64,000 nucleotides of DNA from Legionella steigerwaltii (GTDB taxonomy: Bacteria; Pseudomonadota; Gammaproteobacteria; Legionellales; Legionellaceae). Below are positions 26,274 to 35,420 of this stretch, piece by piece. A program made the translations under genes and the position numbers. The DNA lies in assembly GCF_001468065.1 (NCBI RefSeq), contig NZ_LNYZ01000013.1, positions 62,001 through 126,000 of the forward strand. Reading direction: 5' to 3'. The notes under the pieces were generated by a model that saw nothing but the letters and a program-made list of their open reading frames with translations, was not told the DNA's origin and ran no database searches. Numbering within the stretch: the first letter of the stretch is position 1; every line of letters starts with the position of its first letter.

Positions 26274-27086
26274 ATGCAGGCAAATTGGAGCTTAATTCTT
26301 AATGTCCTGTTGTTAGTAGGCGTTATTGTAGCAATTGGGCGCTTAATGAAAGCTCGAAGACAGAGCTTAAATCCAGAACGTTATCAGCCTAATCTGGGAA
26401 CACCAGAAAAGAGTTCAGATAACACACAGAATTATAATGATGACATTATTGCTGTACGCAAAATTAATACTACGGATTTCCATGATGAAATGGAAGCGGA
26501 TGAGGATGTGCAATTATTTAAAAATTCCACGACAAAAACCTCACAACCACGTTTGATGCCGCTGGATGATGAAGAACAAATCAAATTAAAGATAGAAATT
26601 GAGCCGAAACCAGCACCGAAAATGGAAGTGGAGTCCTCAATAAAAACGGATGCTTCAACTACCTTAATGATGTTTTTGCTGGCAAAGGAAAACAGACAAT
26701 TTGCAGGATATGAGTTGTTACAAACTGTTTTGGCGGCTGGTTTACGTTTTGGCGAAGGGAGTTTATTTCATCGTCATCAATTTCCCAACGGCCAAGGTCC
26801 AGTTTTGTGCAGCTTAGCAGCTGCAACTGCTACGGGAGTTTTTGACTTGCAAAATATTGGTGCCTTTAGCGTGCGTGGTCTTTGTTTATACATGCACTCC
26901 TCAAAAAATCCGGGTATCGATATAGAGCGATTTGCTGTTATGTTGGAAACTGCACGACAATTAAGTGAAGGCCTAGATGCCCATTTGCTAGACGACCAGC
27001 GTAAGCCCTTGACGGAAGAACGCATTGCTCGCTATCACCGTCTTTTGCAAATTAATCAGTCCCATTTTGAGTTCGCTGCTGTATAA
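26274..27086 (+). CDS. zipA: ZipA, FtsZ-anchoring division protein
   Basis: 270 aa. Single N-terminal membrane helix (residues ~5-25, WSLILNVLLLVGVIVAIGRL), a charged Pro/Glu linker (to ~120), then the C-terminal FtsZ-binding domain (TTLMMFLLAKENRQFAGYEL, GSLFHRHQFPNGQGPVLCSL, PGIDIERFAVMLETARQL). ZipA tethers the Z-ring to the inner membrane. Two ATGs stand in tandem right after the smc stop; the second (26274) is better spaced from GGAG at 26264-26267. Confidence 0.95.
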   Translation: MQANWSLILNVLLLVGVIVAIGRLMKARRQSLNPERYQPNLGTPEKSSDNTQNYNDDIIAVRKINTTDFHDEMEADEDVQLFKNSTTKTSQPRLMPLDDEEQIKLKIEIEPKPAPKMEVESSIKTDASTTLMMFLLAKENRQFAGYELLQTVLAAGLRFGEGSLFHRHQFPNGQGPVLCSLAAATATGVFDLQNIGAFSVRGLCLYMHSSKNPGIDIERFAVMLETARQLSEGLDAHLLDDQRKPLTEERIARYHRLLQINQSHFEFAAV

Positions 27087-27107
27087 ATCTGAATCTATAT
27101 TTGTAGC

Positions 27108-27173
27108 ACACGGTAGCCTGGGTGCAGCGCAGCGGAACCCGGGTTCCGCTGCGCTGCACCCAGGCTACCGTGT
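27108..27173. repeat. Repeat family A, copy 1: perfect 66-bp palindrome
   Basis: Thirty-three bases (ACACGGTAGCCTGGGTGCAG...) are followed at once by their exact reverse complement, with CCCGGG at the centre and no loop. It lies 22 bp after the zipA stop and about 100 bp before murF, and probably ends the smc-zipA transcript. Confidence 0.95.
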
Positions 27174-27271
27174 TTATAAGGGAGAAGAATTAGTTTCCTT
27201 TACTGCAATTACCCCCTTGAACTCTACGCTCAAGTGTTAGTACACTAGACTTTTAGCCAAGCCCTAATATT

Positions 27272-28597
27272 ATGAACTTAAATACTGTTGCTGCATTACT
27301 TGCCCAACCATGTCAGATCAGTGCTGAACTTACCGGTATTTGTACTGATAGTCGTGAACTAAAACCAGGAAGCTTATTTATCGCCATACGGGGTGATCGC
27401 TTTGACGGACATGATTTTATCAAGGAAGCAGAATCACAAGGAGCAGTAGCCGCAGTGGTTAGTCATGCTGTAGAAGGTGTGCGCATACCGCAGTTTGTTG
27501 TTCCAGATCCAATACAAGCTTTGGCTAAAATAGCAGCTGCACACCGGCAGGATATACATTGCCCTGTTATTGCGCTGACTGGATCTAATGGGAAAACCAC
27601 AACCAAAGAAATGATCGCTTCCATTTTACCTTCTCCCTCTCATGCGACTCGAGGGAACTTCAATAATCATATTGGTGCACCATTGAGTGTTTTACAACTG
27701 AATAACCAACATCGTTATGCAGTTTTTGAGTTAGGTGCAAATCATCCTGGTGAAATCGCACATACGGTTGCAATTGTTCATCCCGATGTAACATTAATTA
27801 ATAACATTGCTCCTGCACACGTAGAGGGTTTCGGTTCTATAGATGGTGTTGCCCGTGCCAAAGGAGAAATACATCAAGGTTTGTCTCTTGCTGGCGTTGC
27901 GGTAGTGAATGACGATGATGCTTATGCTCATTTTTGGGATGAGCTATTGCTTGACAAAAAAGTACTCCGTTTTTCATTAGATCATGCAGCTGACATTTAC
28001 GCGCAAGATGTGCAATTAGATGCCTCTGGTTGTGGACAGTTTTCTTTAATCATACCTAATGGACAAGCAGATATTCAATTAAAAGTTCCCGGCCTGCATA
28101 ATGTTCGTAATGCCCTAGCTGCTGCAGCGTGTTGCCATGCAGTAGGTATTTCCATAAAAGAGATTCAACAGGGATTAAATCGATTTGGTGGGGTAAAAGG
28201 ACGTTTGACTGTTCTTGAGGGAAAAAATAAATCTACTGTAATCGATGACACATATAATGCAAATTTACGCTCTGTTTTAGCTGCTTTAGAGGTATTAGCA
28301 GAGCATCCAGGGAAAAAAATTTTTGTTTTCGGGGACATGGGTGAGTTGGGTACTTGGGCTACTCAGCATCATCAGGAAGTTGGATTTGCAGCTCGTCGGT
28401 TGGGTATTAATCAGTTACTCAGCTGTGGTACCAACAGCAAATTAGCTGCTGAATCATTTGGTGCCGGTGGTGAGCATTTTATTACCCAGGAACAATTAAT
28501 ACAAAGTCTAGTAGAGCAGTTGTCACCAGATACAGTTGTTTTGGTAAAAGGGTCTCGCTCCAGTGCAATGGAAAAGATTGTACACCAATTGATATAG
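27272..28597 (+). CDS. murF: MurF, UDP-MurNAc-tripeptide:D-Ala-D-Ala ligase
   Basis: 441 aa. It adds D-Ala-D-Ala to the peptidoglycan precursor in the cytoplasm. Mur ligase features in order: N-terminal UMAG-binding domain with GICTDSRELKPGSLFIA, ATP site ALTGSNGKTTTKEMI (about residues 106-120), central NNHIGAPLSVLQL, and VIDDTYNANLRSV in the C-terminal domain, diagnostic for MurF. First visible gene of the dcw cluster; murE is not directly upstream, where smc-zipA lie instead. Confidence 0.96.
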   Translation: MNLNTVAALLAQPCQISAELTGICTDSRELKPGSLFIAIRGDRFDGHDFIKEAESQGAVAAVVSHAVEGVRIPQFVVPDPIQALAKIAAAHRQDIHCPVIALTGSNGKTTTKEMIASILPSPSHATRGNFNNHIGAPLSVLQLNNQHRYAVFELGANHPGEIAHTVAIVHPDVTLINNIAPAHVEGFGSIDGVARAKGEIHQGLSLAGVAVVNDDDAYAHFWDELLLDKKVLRFSLDHAADIYAQDVQLDASGCGQFSLIIPNGQADIQLKVPGLHNVRNALAAAACCHAVGISIKEIQQGLNRFGGVKGRLTVLEGKNKSTVIDDTYNANLRSVLAALEVLAEHPGKKIFVFGDMGELGTWATQHHQEVGFAARRLGINQLLSCGTNSKLAAESFGAGGEHFITQEQLIQSLVEQLSPDTVVLVKGSRSSAMEKIVHQLI

Positions 28598-28756
28598 ATT
28601 GAATGGAGTGTGTCTGACTTGTATGACAATAAGTAACTGAGTTATGAGCCTAGAATTTTTTTTTATATGATGCTGAATGGTATATAGGTTTATGGTATGC
28701 TTGGCCGCTTTTTTGGCCCATTATTCTGTTGGGCGTTATTTAACAAAAAACCATAG

Positions 28757-28814
28757 AGCCTGTTATCTTGGTCGCAAGGCCTTGCGATTCAGTCTAACGA
28801 ATTGTAAATAGGCT
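28757..28814. repeat. Repeat family B, short derivative (58 bp)
   Basis: The two ends, AGCCTGTTATCTTGGTCGCA and GATTCAGTCTAACGAATTGT AAATAGGCT, match the terminal parts of the family B elements, but the ~90-bp interior is missing. It sits in the murF-mraY gap, 28 bp before the mraY start. Confidence 0.6.
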
Positions 28815-28842
28815 TTAATTGGGGTTAACAAGAGGAACAATT

Positions 28843-29928
28843 ATGCTCTACTGGCTAACGCAGCTATTCCAAGGACAGTATCATGCGTTAAGAGTTTTTC
28901 AATACCTAACTTTTAGATCTATTTTAGCTTCTTTGACTGCACTTATAGTCGGGTTAGTCTGTGGTCCTGTGATGATTCGTTGGTTACGTAGTTTGCAGAT
29001 TGGTCAGATGGTAAGGGATGATGGTCCCCAAACACATTTGTCAAAAGCAGGAACCCCAACTATGGGAGGGGTCTTAATCTTGTTGGCTATTACTGTGAGC
29101 TGTTTGCTTTGGGGCGATTTGCAACAGTCCAGTTTATGGCTTGTTCTTTTGGTAACCTTAGCAAATGGAGTCGTAGGCTGGGTGGACGATTATCGTAAAT
29201 TAGTATTAAAAAACAGCAAAGGCTTACCTGCACGTTGGAAATATTTTTGGCAATCAGTAATTGCCCTTATTGCAGTAATTTATTTATACATGCATGCGAG
29301 CTTACCTGTCCATACTCAGTTGACGGTACCCTTTTTTAAATCCTTAACTATAGGTTTAGGGATCTTCTTTCCTATTCTCGGTTATTTTGTAATTGTCGGT
29401 AGTTCCAATGCAGTGAATTTGACTGACGGCCTGGATGGTTTAGCGATTATGCCTATAGTCATGGTTGCTGGCGCCTTGGGGATTTTTGCTTATGCTTCCA
29501 GTAACTCCGTCTATGCGCCTTATTTAGGGATACCCTATGTTCCTAATACAGGGGAGTTAACGATTTTTTGCTCCTCGATTGTTGGCGCAGGGCTTGGTTT
29601 CCTTTGGTACAATAGTTATCCCGCACAGGTATTTATGGGGGATGTAGGTTCTTTAGCTTTAGGGGCTGCTTTAGGTATCGTTGCAGTAGTTATCCGAGAG
29701 GAATTGGTTTTATTAATGATGGGTGGCTTATTTGTTATTGAGACAATTTCTGTTATTTTACAGGTAGGTTATTTTAAGTACACTCATGGTAAGCGATTAT
29801 TCCGAATGGCACCCTTACATCATCATTTTGAATTAAAAGGATGGTCAGAGCCTAAAATAATTGTCAGATTTTGGATTATCACGGTTGTTTTTGTGTTATG
29901 TGGATTAGCCACTTTGAAACTTCGATAA
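28843..29928 (+). CDS. mraY: MraY, phospho-MurNAc-pentapeptide translocase
   Basis: 361 aa from ATG 28843 (AAGAGGAA upstream); an in-frame TTG at 28819 is less likely. MraY is the polytopic inner-membrane enzyme that makes lipid I from UDP-MurNAc-pentapeptide and undecaprenyl phosphate. About ten membrane helices. Signatures: KAGTPTMGG, the Asp-rich [21 protein letters not shown] and the His-rich [11 protein letters not shown]. The usual length is 360 aa. murD follows after 13 bp. Confidence 0.97.
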   Translation: MLYWLTQLFQGQYHALRVFQYLTFRSILASLTALIVGLVCGPVMIRWLRSLQIGQMVRDDGPQTHLSKAGTPTMGGVLILLAITVSCLLWGDLQQSSLWLVLLVTLANGVVGWVDDYRKLVLKNSKGLPARWKYFWQSVIALIAVIYLYMHASLPVHTQLTVPFFKSLTIGLGIFFPILGYFVIVGSSNAVNLTDGLDGLAIMPIVMVAGALGIFAYASSNSVYAPYLGIPYVPNTGELTIFCSSIVGAGLGFLWYNSYPAQVFMGDVGSLALGAALGIVAVVIREELVLLMMGGLFVIETISVILQVGYFKYTHGKRLFRMAPLHHHFELKGWSEPKIIVRFWIITVVFVLCGLATLKLR

Positions 29929-29941
29929 AAAGGATACACTC

Positions 29942-31273
29942 ATGACTCATCCTTTGTATTTAGTTGCTGGTTTGGGTAAAACGGGAGTGTCGGTAGCACG
30001 ATACTTACGTAGAAAAAATAAGCCCTTTATTGCTTTTGATACACGTGCCCAAGCTCCAAGTGTCGCTGAGTTTACTCAAGAATTTCCCGATGTTCCAGTT
30101 TATACACAACATATTCCTGACGAAATAATAGCCCAGCTGTCAGATATTATTGCAAGCCCCGGGTTGCCTTTAGATACTCCTTTTTTGAAAAAAGCCATGC
30201 AGATGGGGGTAACGGTATATGGTGATATAGAATGTTTGGCTCGAGAGATTCATGCCCCGGTAATTGCAATTACTGGAACTAATGGGAAATCAACAGTTAC
30301 TACTTTAGTAGGGGAAATGGCGAAGGTTGCAGGATATAGAGTTGCTGTGGCCGGAAATATAGGAACACCCGTCCTCGATATCCTTCATGATGGGCATCAG
30401 TATGATTTGTGGGTCTTAGAATTATCTAGCTTTCAATTAGATTTAACTTATTCTTTAGCTCCAATTGCCGCGACTATTTTGAATGTAACTCCCGACCATT
30501 TAGACAGACACCATACTATGGAGGCTTATGCCCAAGCCAAACAACGAGTGTATCATCAAGCGCGCGTTGCACTATTTAATCGCGATGATCCCTATACTGT
30601 TCCAAATACCGAGGTTAATCATATTTCTTTTGGCGCTGACGCACCTGAAAAAAACAATTGGGGTTTGATCACTCAGGAAGATAAAATATATTTGGCAAAG
30701 GGTGATCTGTGTATTTTGCCTGTTGAGTCTATATTGATCAAAGGAGTTCATAATTGGCTTAATGCGCTTGCAGCTTCTGCTTTGGCCGATGTGGCAGGTA
30801 TTTCACATCAACACATCAGGAACGTTTTGACTTCATTTACGGGGTTACCTCATCGTTGCCAATGGGTGCGAACTCTTGATGGCGTTGATTGGATTAACGA
30901 TTCAAAAGGGACGAATATTGGTGCAACCATATCTGCAATTAATGGAATAGGAGGTTCTATGCAGGGAAAAATTGTACTTATTGCAGGTGGGCAAGGAAAG
31001 GGTGCCGATTTTAGTGAGTTGGCTCAACCTATTGCTGCTTATGTAAGATCCATCATTTTAATTGGTGAAGACGCAGATAAAATGGAGGTTGCTTTAGCTA
31101 ATGTAGTTCCAATCTCACGTGCTTCTTCATTGGATAATGCTGTAGCGGTAGCCAAATCGCAGGCAATACCAGGCGATGTTGTTTTATTGTCTCCAGCATG
31201 CGCTAGTTTAGATATGTTCCGTGATTTTAATCATCGCGGCGAATCGTTTGCTTTATTAGTGAATGGATTGTAA
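29942..31273 (+). CDS. murD: MurD, UDP-MurNAc-Ala:D-Glu ligase
   Basis: 443 aa. It adds D-glutamate to UDP-MurNAc-L-Ala. N-terminal Rossmann fold LVAGLGKTGVSVARYL, ATP site AITGTNGKSTVTTLVG, central LELSSFQLD and TPDHLDRH, and the C-terminal NDSKGTN and SPACASLDMFRDFNHRG signatures, all in MurD order. Close spacing (13 bp from mraY, 3 bp to ftsW) indicates one operon. Confidence 0.96.
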   Translation: MTHPLYLVAGLGKTGVSVARYLRRKNKPFIAFDTRAQAPSVAEFTQEFPDVPVYTQHIPDEIIAQLSDIIASPGLPLDTPFLKKAMQMGVTVYGDIECLAREIHAPVIAITGTNGKSTVTTLVGEMAKVAGYRVAVAGNIGTPVLDILHDGHQYDLWVLELSSFQLDLTYSLAPIAATILNVTPDHLDRHHTMEAYAQAKQRVYHQARVALFNRDDPYTVPNTEVNHISFGADAPEKNNWGLITQEDKIYLAKGDLCILPVESILIKGVHNWLNALAASALADVAGISHQHIRNVLTSFTGLPHRCQWVRTLDGVDWINDSKGTNIGATISAINGIGGSMQGKIVLIAGGQGKGADFSELAQPIAAYVRSIILIGEDADKMEVALANVVPISRASSLDNAVAVAKSQAIPGDVVLLSPACASLDMFRDFNHRGESFALLVNGL

Positions 31274-31276
31274 CCG

Positions 31277-32452
31277 ATGCGGCCTAGACATGTAAATCAA
31301 AGGGGAAAACCTGTTAGCAGGCCTATTTCACTTTATGATAAATGGCTAATTAGTGTAGTTATTGGTTTGCTGATCATTGGGCTGATGATGGTCGCTTCAA
31401 GTTCAGTCATGATCTCTACTAAATATTTCCATCAACCATTTCATTTTTTAATTCGTCAGGCATGCTATTTATTTGCAGGTTTAATGATTGCCCTCATCGT
31501 GATCCGGACGGATAGCAGTTTTTGGGAACGTATCAGCATGCCAATGCTGTTAATTTGTTTGTTGCTTTTGCTTATTGTACTAATTCCTGGGATAGGTCGT
31601 ACAGTCAATGGCAGCCGACGATGGTTAGCTTTAGGACCAATAGGTATCCAAGTATCTGAACTCGCAAAACTTACTATGATTTTTTATCTTTCGGGGTATT
31701 TAGTACGTCAACAAAAAGCAGTCAGTAACAGTATTTTGGGTTTTATTAAGCCCATGGTGATTTTGGGAGTTGTTTCCTTTTTGTTATTACTTGAGCCTGA
31801 TTTTGGTGCTACGGTGGTCATTTCAGGCACGGTTATGGCCATGTTATTTTTAGCTGGTGTAAAATTACGCTATTATATAGGCTTAATGTTTGTCGTTATG
31901 GCAGCACTGGCCTTTTTAGCGGTTTCATCTCCTTATCGAGTGGCTCGTTTAACTGCGTTTTTAGATCCTTGGGCAGATCAGTATAATAGTGGTTATCAGT
32001 TGACTCAGTCCTTGATAGCATTTGGTCGAGGAGGGTGGTTTGGCGCTGGTTTGGGGGAAAGTATTCAGAAATTATTGTATTTACCAGAAGCACATACCGA
32101 CTTTTTATTTGCTGTTTTAGCTGAAGAATTGGGTTTAATCGGTATTTTAATGGTCATGATCTTATACACTATATTAGTAATTAGAGGGATGACTATTGCA
32201 TACAATGCCTATGTACAAGAGAGATTGTTTGCTTCATATACTGCTTATGGTTTAACTTTTTGGTTAGGGCTACAAGCCGCTATTAATATGGGAGTTAACT
32301 CGGGTTTACTACCCACAAAAGGACTAACTTTACCATTAATGAGCTATGGCGGTGCAAGTATGGTTATCAATTGTGTTGTAATTGCGTTATTATTGCGCAT
32401 CGATCATGAAAATCGTTGGCAAGCTCTGGGATTAGGGCCTGTCGCGAAATGA
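31277..32452 (+). CDS. ftsW: FtsW, septal peptidoglycan glycosyltransferase
   Basis: 391 aa SEDS-family membrane protein that polymerises septal peptidoglycan with FtsI. Ten membrane helices; signatures NGSRRWLALGPIGIQVSELAK, LEPDFGATVVI (catalytic Asp), HTDFLFAVLAEELGL and LPTKGLTLPLMSYGGASM. The last five codons and the stop lie inside the left end of the 172-bp inverted-repeat element (from 32438), so the element has supplied, or was inserted precisely at, the C-terminus. The normal next gene, murG, is not present. Confidence 0.96.
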   Translation: MRPRHVNQRGKPVSRPISLYDKWLISVVIGLLIIGLMMVASSSVMISTKYFHQPFHFLIRQACYLFAGLMIALIVIRTDSSFWERISMPMLLICLLLLLIVLIPGIGRTVNGSRRWLALGPIGIQVSELAKLTMIFYLSGYLVRQQKAVSNSILGFIKPMVILGVVSFLLLLEPDFGATVVISGTVMAMLFLAGVKLRYYIGLMFVVMAALAFLAVSSPYRVARLTAFLDPWADQYNSGYQLTQSLIAFGRGGWFGAGLGESIQKLLYLPEAHTDFLFAVLAEELGLIGILMVMILYTILVIRGMTIAYNAYVQERLFASYTAYGLTFWLGLQAAINMGVNSGLLPTKGLTLPLMSYGGASMVINCVVIALLLRIDHENRWQALGLGPVAK

Positions 32453-32609
32453 ACCTTACAGCTAGCGCTCAGATTGGTATAGGGTTGTTGCGTTCTGATT
32501 GAATAAAAGCGTAGGTGTACTCTAGGTACATTGAGCATTTTGCGATTGAAGAACGCAGCAAGATCATGGCAAGATGGGATCCTAGCTGTAAGGTTCATTT
32601 CGTGACAGG
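32438..32609. mobile_element. Repeat family C: 172-bp MITE-like element between ftsW and murC
   Basis: Inverted ends of 28 bp with one mismatch: CCTGTCGCGAAATGAACCTT ACAGCTAG on the left and the complement of CCTGTCACGAAATGAACCTT ACAGCTAG on the right. The interior is also an imperfect palindrome (TTGCGTTCT / AGAACGCAG). No transposase. It overlaps the ftsW stop and ends 34 bp before the murC start, filling the place where murG is normally found. Confidence 0.85.
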
Positions 32610-32643
32610 TCCACAGGGGCATTGTCAGCATAAGGGGGAGTTT

Positions 32644-34053
32644 GTGGCTAATTCGGGACAATTTATAGCTTCAAGGATGGGCTGTGTAGAACAAATACAT
32701 TTCGTTGGAATTGGTGGGGTTGGTATGTGTGGTATCGCTGAGGTATTACATTACCAAGGGTATCGTATTACTGGTTCCGATTTGGGTGAAGGCAGTACGG
32801 TACAAAGGTTAAAATCATTAGGCATTCCCGTTTATATGGGACATAAAGCCGAACATATAAAAGGCGCTGATGTTGTAGTTCGTTCTTCTGCTGTAGGCAT
32901 GGGGAATCCTGAAATTGTGGCTGCTCGTGAACAAATGATTCCAGTAATCCCACGAGCTGCGATGCTTGCTGAACTCATGCGCTTTCGTCATGGTATTGCC
33001 GTAGCCGGTACCCACGGTAAAACGACAACAACAAGTCTTGTAAGTAGTCTCTTGGCTGAAGGTGGCCTGGATCCTAGTTTCGTGATCGGCGGAAAATTAA
33101 ATAGTCTGGGAGTCAATGCTCAACTTGGTCAATCCCCATATTTTGTTGTTGAAGCCGATGAAAGTGATGCGTCGTTTTTATTCTTAAAACCGATGATGGC
33201 AATAGTGACAAATATTGATGCAGATCATATGGATAACTATGAGAATGATTTCGATAAATTAAGAACAACTTTTCTTGAGTTTTTACATCATTTGCCTTTT
33301 TATGGTTTAGCAGTGGTATGTATCGATGACCCAGAAGTGCGTAAAATCCTTCCAGCTATTGAACGACCTACTTTGACTTACGGGTTTGCTGAAGAAGCAC
33401 ATTACCGTGCGATTAATTGGACGCAAAATGAACTGCTTAGTGAGTTTACTGTGGTACGTCCTGTACCTTATACCGCTTTAAAAATTCAATTTCAGTATCC
33501 AGGCCGTCACAATGTATTAAATGCTTTGGCTGCCATTGCAATTGCAACACAATTAGGTGTTGATGATGCTTCTATTGTACGTGCTTTGGCAAAGTTCCAA
33601 GGTGTTGGTCGTCGTTTTCAAATGTTAGGTGAGAAGAGATTTGAGAATGGTTCGGCTCTTATTGTTGACGATTATGGTCACCATCCTCAAGAAATTCTAT
33701 CAACTATAGATGCATTTCGACATGTTTGGCCAAACAAACGGCTCGTCCATGTATTTCAACCCCATCGTTATACAAGAACTCAATCATTACAGGATCAGTT
33801 TGTAGATGTGTTAAGTCTTGCTGATGAATTGTTCTTATTTGACATTTACTCAGCAGGTGAACCTGAAATTCCTGGGATAACCAGTGAGAGTTTGGCACAG
33901 AAAATTAGGAATAAAGATAAAAAAGTAACTCTTGTGAATGAGCAATCGCTTAAAACAAAGCTAAATCAGTTAATTAAAGATGGTGATGTGATTTTGATGC
34001 AGGGTGCTGGAAGTATTGGCCAAATTGCTGTGAACTTGATGAAAGAATTGTGA
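32644..34053 (+). CDS. murC: MurC, UDP-MurNAc:L-Ala ligase
   Basis: 469 aa if started at GTG 32644, three bases after AGGGGGAG. The frame stays open upstream to an ATG at 32515, but that part lies inside the inverted-repeat element and is not MurC-like. ATG 32677 is a second option without a good ribosome site. MurC attaches L-Ala to UDP-MurNAc. Signatures: HFVGIGGVGMCGIAEVL, ATP site VAGTHGKTTTTSLV, EADESDASFL, NIDADHMDNY, and DDYGHHPQEI with VFQPHRYTRT in the C-terminal domain. The murB remnant follows 7 bp later. Confidence 0.95.
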   Translation: MANSGQFIASRMGCVEQIHFVGIGGVGMCGIAEVLHYQGYRITGSDLGEGSTVQRLKSLGIPVYMGHKAEHIKGADVVVRSSAVGMGNPEIVAAREQMIPVIPRAAMLAELMRFRHGIAVAGTHGKTTTTSLVSSLLAEGGLDPSFVIGGKLNSLGVNAQLGQSPYFVVEADESDASFLFLKPMMAIVTNIDADHMDNYENDFDKLRTTFLEFLHHLPFYGLAVVCIDDPEVRKILPAIERPTLTYGFAEEAHYRAINWTQNELLSEFTVVRPVPYTALKIQFQYPGRHNVLNALAAIAIATQLGVDDASIVRALAKFQGVGRRFQMLGEKRFENGSALIVDDYGHHPQEILSTIDAFRHVWPNKRLVHVFQPHRYTRTQSLQDQFVDVLSLADELFLFDIYSAGEPEIPGITSESLAQKIRNKDKKVTLVNEQSLKTKLNQLIKDGDVILMQGAGSIGQIAVNLMKEL

Positions 34054-34060
34054 GAGCAAC

Positions 34061-34321
34061 ATGAGTCCAACTGAGAATGTTTGCAACCTTAATGGTGAGT
34101 ATCCGGGCACTTTGCTTTATAATGAGCCTTCGGTTGAATATACTACCTGGCGTGTTGGAGGTGCGATGGTTTCTCAGAAGCATGCAAATTTTATTATCAA
34201 TCATCGAGGTTCAGCAACCGCAACTGATATTAAAGCATTGATTCATTTGGTACAAACTAAAGTTCGTGAGCAGACAACAATTGAGTTGATGCGCGAAGTT
34301 CATATAATCGGAGACCGCTAA
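34061..34321 (+). pseudogene. murB: murB remnant: in-frame internal deletion
   Basis: 86 codons where MurB (UDP-GlcNAc-enolpyruvate reductase) normally has about 300. Residues 20-34 (YNEPSVEYTTWRVGG) are the N-terminal MurB motif; residues 35-86 ([35 protein letters not shown]) are the C-terminal motif, including the usual C-terminal Glu (Glu79). The whole FAD-binding middle and the catalytic Ser region are gone. The join falls at GTTGGAGGTGC, where the two lost-segment ends would both encode Gly-Gly, so deletion by short homology is likely. The frame, murC spacing and the TAATG junction with ddlB are intact, so it may still be translated to couple ddlB, but it cannot be an active reductase. 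Confidence 0.9.
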
Positions 34322-35415
34322 TGTCCAAGCTTCTCAACCTGGTTCTTCTTTATGGTGGAAAATCTGGAGAACATGAAATCTCTTTGATTTCAGCTGCATC
34401 TGTTCTTGCGCATTTAGATGCTGGAAAATATAACATTATCCCTATAGCAATGGATAAAGATGGCTTATTTTATCTGCATCAATATCAGGATTTACTTGCC
34501 TATAAAGAAAAACTTCCAGTGGTTACAGAACATGCAAAACCGTTAGCTGGTTTATTTATTAATGGACGTTTCTCTGTTGATGCAGATGTAGTTTTTCCTG
34601 TAGTACATGGCCCATTATATGAAGATGGTTGCTTGCAAGGGATGCTTGAATTATCAGGTGTGGCCTATGTTGGTTGTGATGTACTTTCTTCATCCATTGG
34701 AATGGATAAAGATATGGCAAGACGTATAGTCTGTGTCAATGGGTTAAAGTCAGCAAATTATAAGCTTTTGTCTTGGCACAGTTCAGCATCTGAAAGACAA
34801 CACTTTTGTCAGCGGGTTGCAGAAGAGTTTGGATGGCCTTTATTTGTTAAACCGTGTGCAATGGGTTCCAGTGTAGGTATCCATAAAGCAAAAGATATGG
34901 CTGAATTGTTAGTCGCTGTAGATGATGCCTTACGCTATGATGAAGAGATTTTAGTTGAATCATTTGTTTCTGGACGAGAGATTGAACTCTCAGTTCTTGA
35001 GAGCACTGTCCCATCGGGTGAACCAAGAGTTAGTATTGCCGGGGAAATAAGGGTTAATCATCCAGACGGTTTTTATTCTTATTCTGCGAAATATTTGGAG
35101 AGTGGGCAAACAGATCTGATTATACCTGCTCCGTTGAGTCAAAGCTTATATGAGCAATTAAAAAAGGCAGCTGCAGATATTTTTATCCGATTAAAATGTA
35201 AGGGTATGGCCCGTGTAGACTTTTTTGTGAATGACAAGACCGAAACCATTTATTTTAACGAGGTAAACACCTTGCCTGGTTTTACTTCAATTAGCATGTA
35301 TCCAAAATTATGGCAGGCGAGTGGTCTATCATATCCTGAATTATTGGATGAATTGATTCGTATAGCTATGGTACATCAGCATTGTCGCCAGCATTTAGTA
35401 ACCAACTATTTGTGA
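34321..35415 (+). CDS. ddlB: D-alanine--D-alanine ligase
   Basis: 364 aa ATP-grasp ligase that makes D-Ala-D-Ala for MurF. Signatures: [16 protein letters not shown] near the start, [41 protein letters not shown], and the metal-binding [18 protein letters not shown]. It is longer than DdlB of E. coli (~306) and closer to the DdlA type in length. Its ATG shares a base with the stop of the murB remnant (TAATG), so the two are translationally coupled. Confidence 0.94.
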   Translation: MSKLLNLVLLYGGKSGEHEISLISAASVLAHLDAGKYNIIPIAMDKDGLFYLHQYQDLLAYKEKLPVVTEHAKPLAGLFINGRFSVDADVVFPVVHGPLYEDGCLQGMLELSGVAYVGCDVLSSSIGMDKDMARRIVCVNGLKSANYKLLSWHSSASERQHFCQRVAEEFGWPLFVKPCAMGSSVGIHKAKDMAELLVAVDDALRYDEEILVESFVSGREIELSVLESTVPSGEPRVSIAGEIRVNHPDGFYSYSAKYLESGQTDLIIPAPLSQSLYEQLKKAAADIFIRLKCKGMARVDFFVNDKTETIYFNEVNTLPGFTSISMYPKLWQASGLSYPELLDELIRIAMVHQHCRQHLVTNYL

Positions 35416-35420
35416 AAGCC

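Noticed and set aside
32515-32643. Upstream extension of murC by 43 codons to an ATG at 32515
   Set aside because: The added sequence lies inside the inverted-repeat element and does not resemble MurC; a ribosome site precedes GTG 32644.
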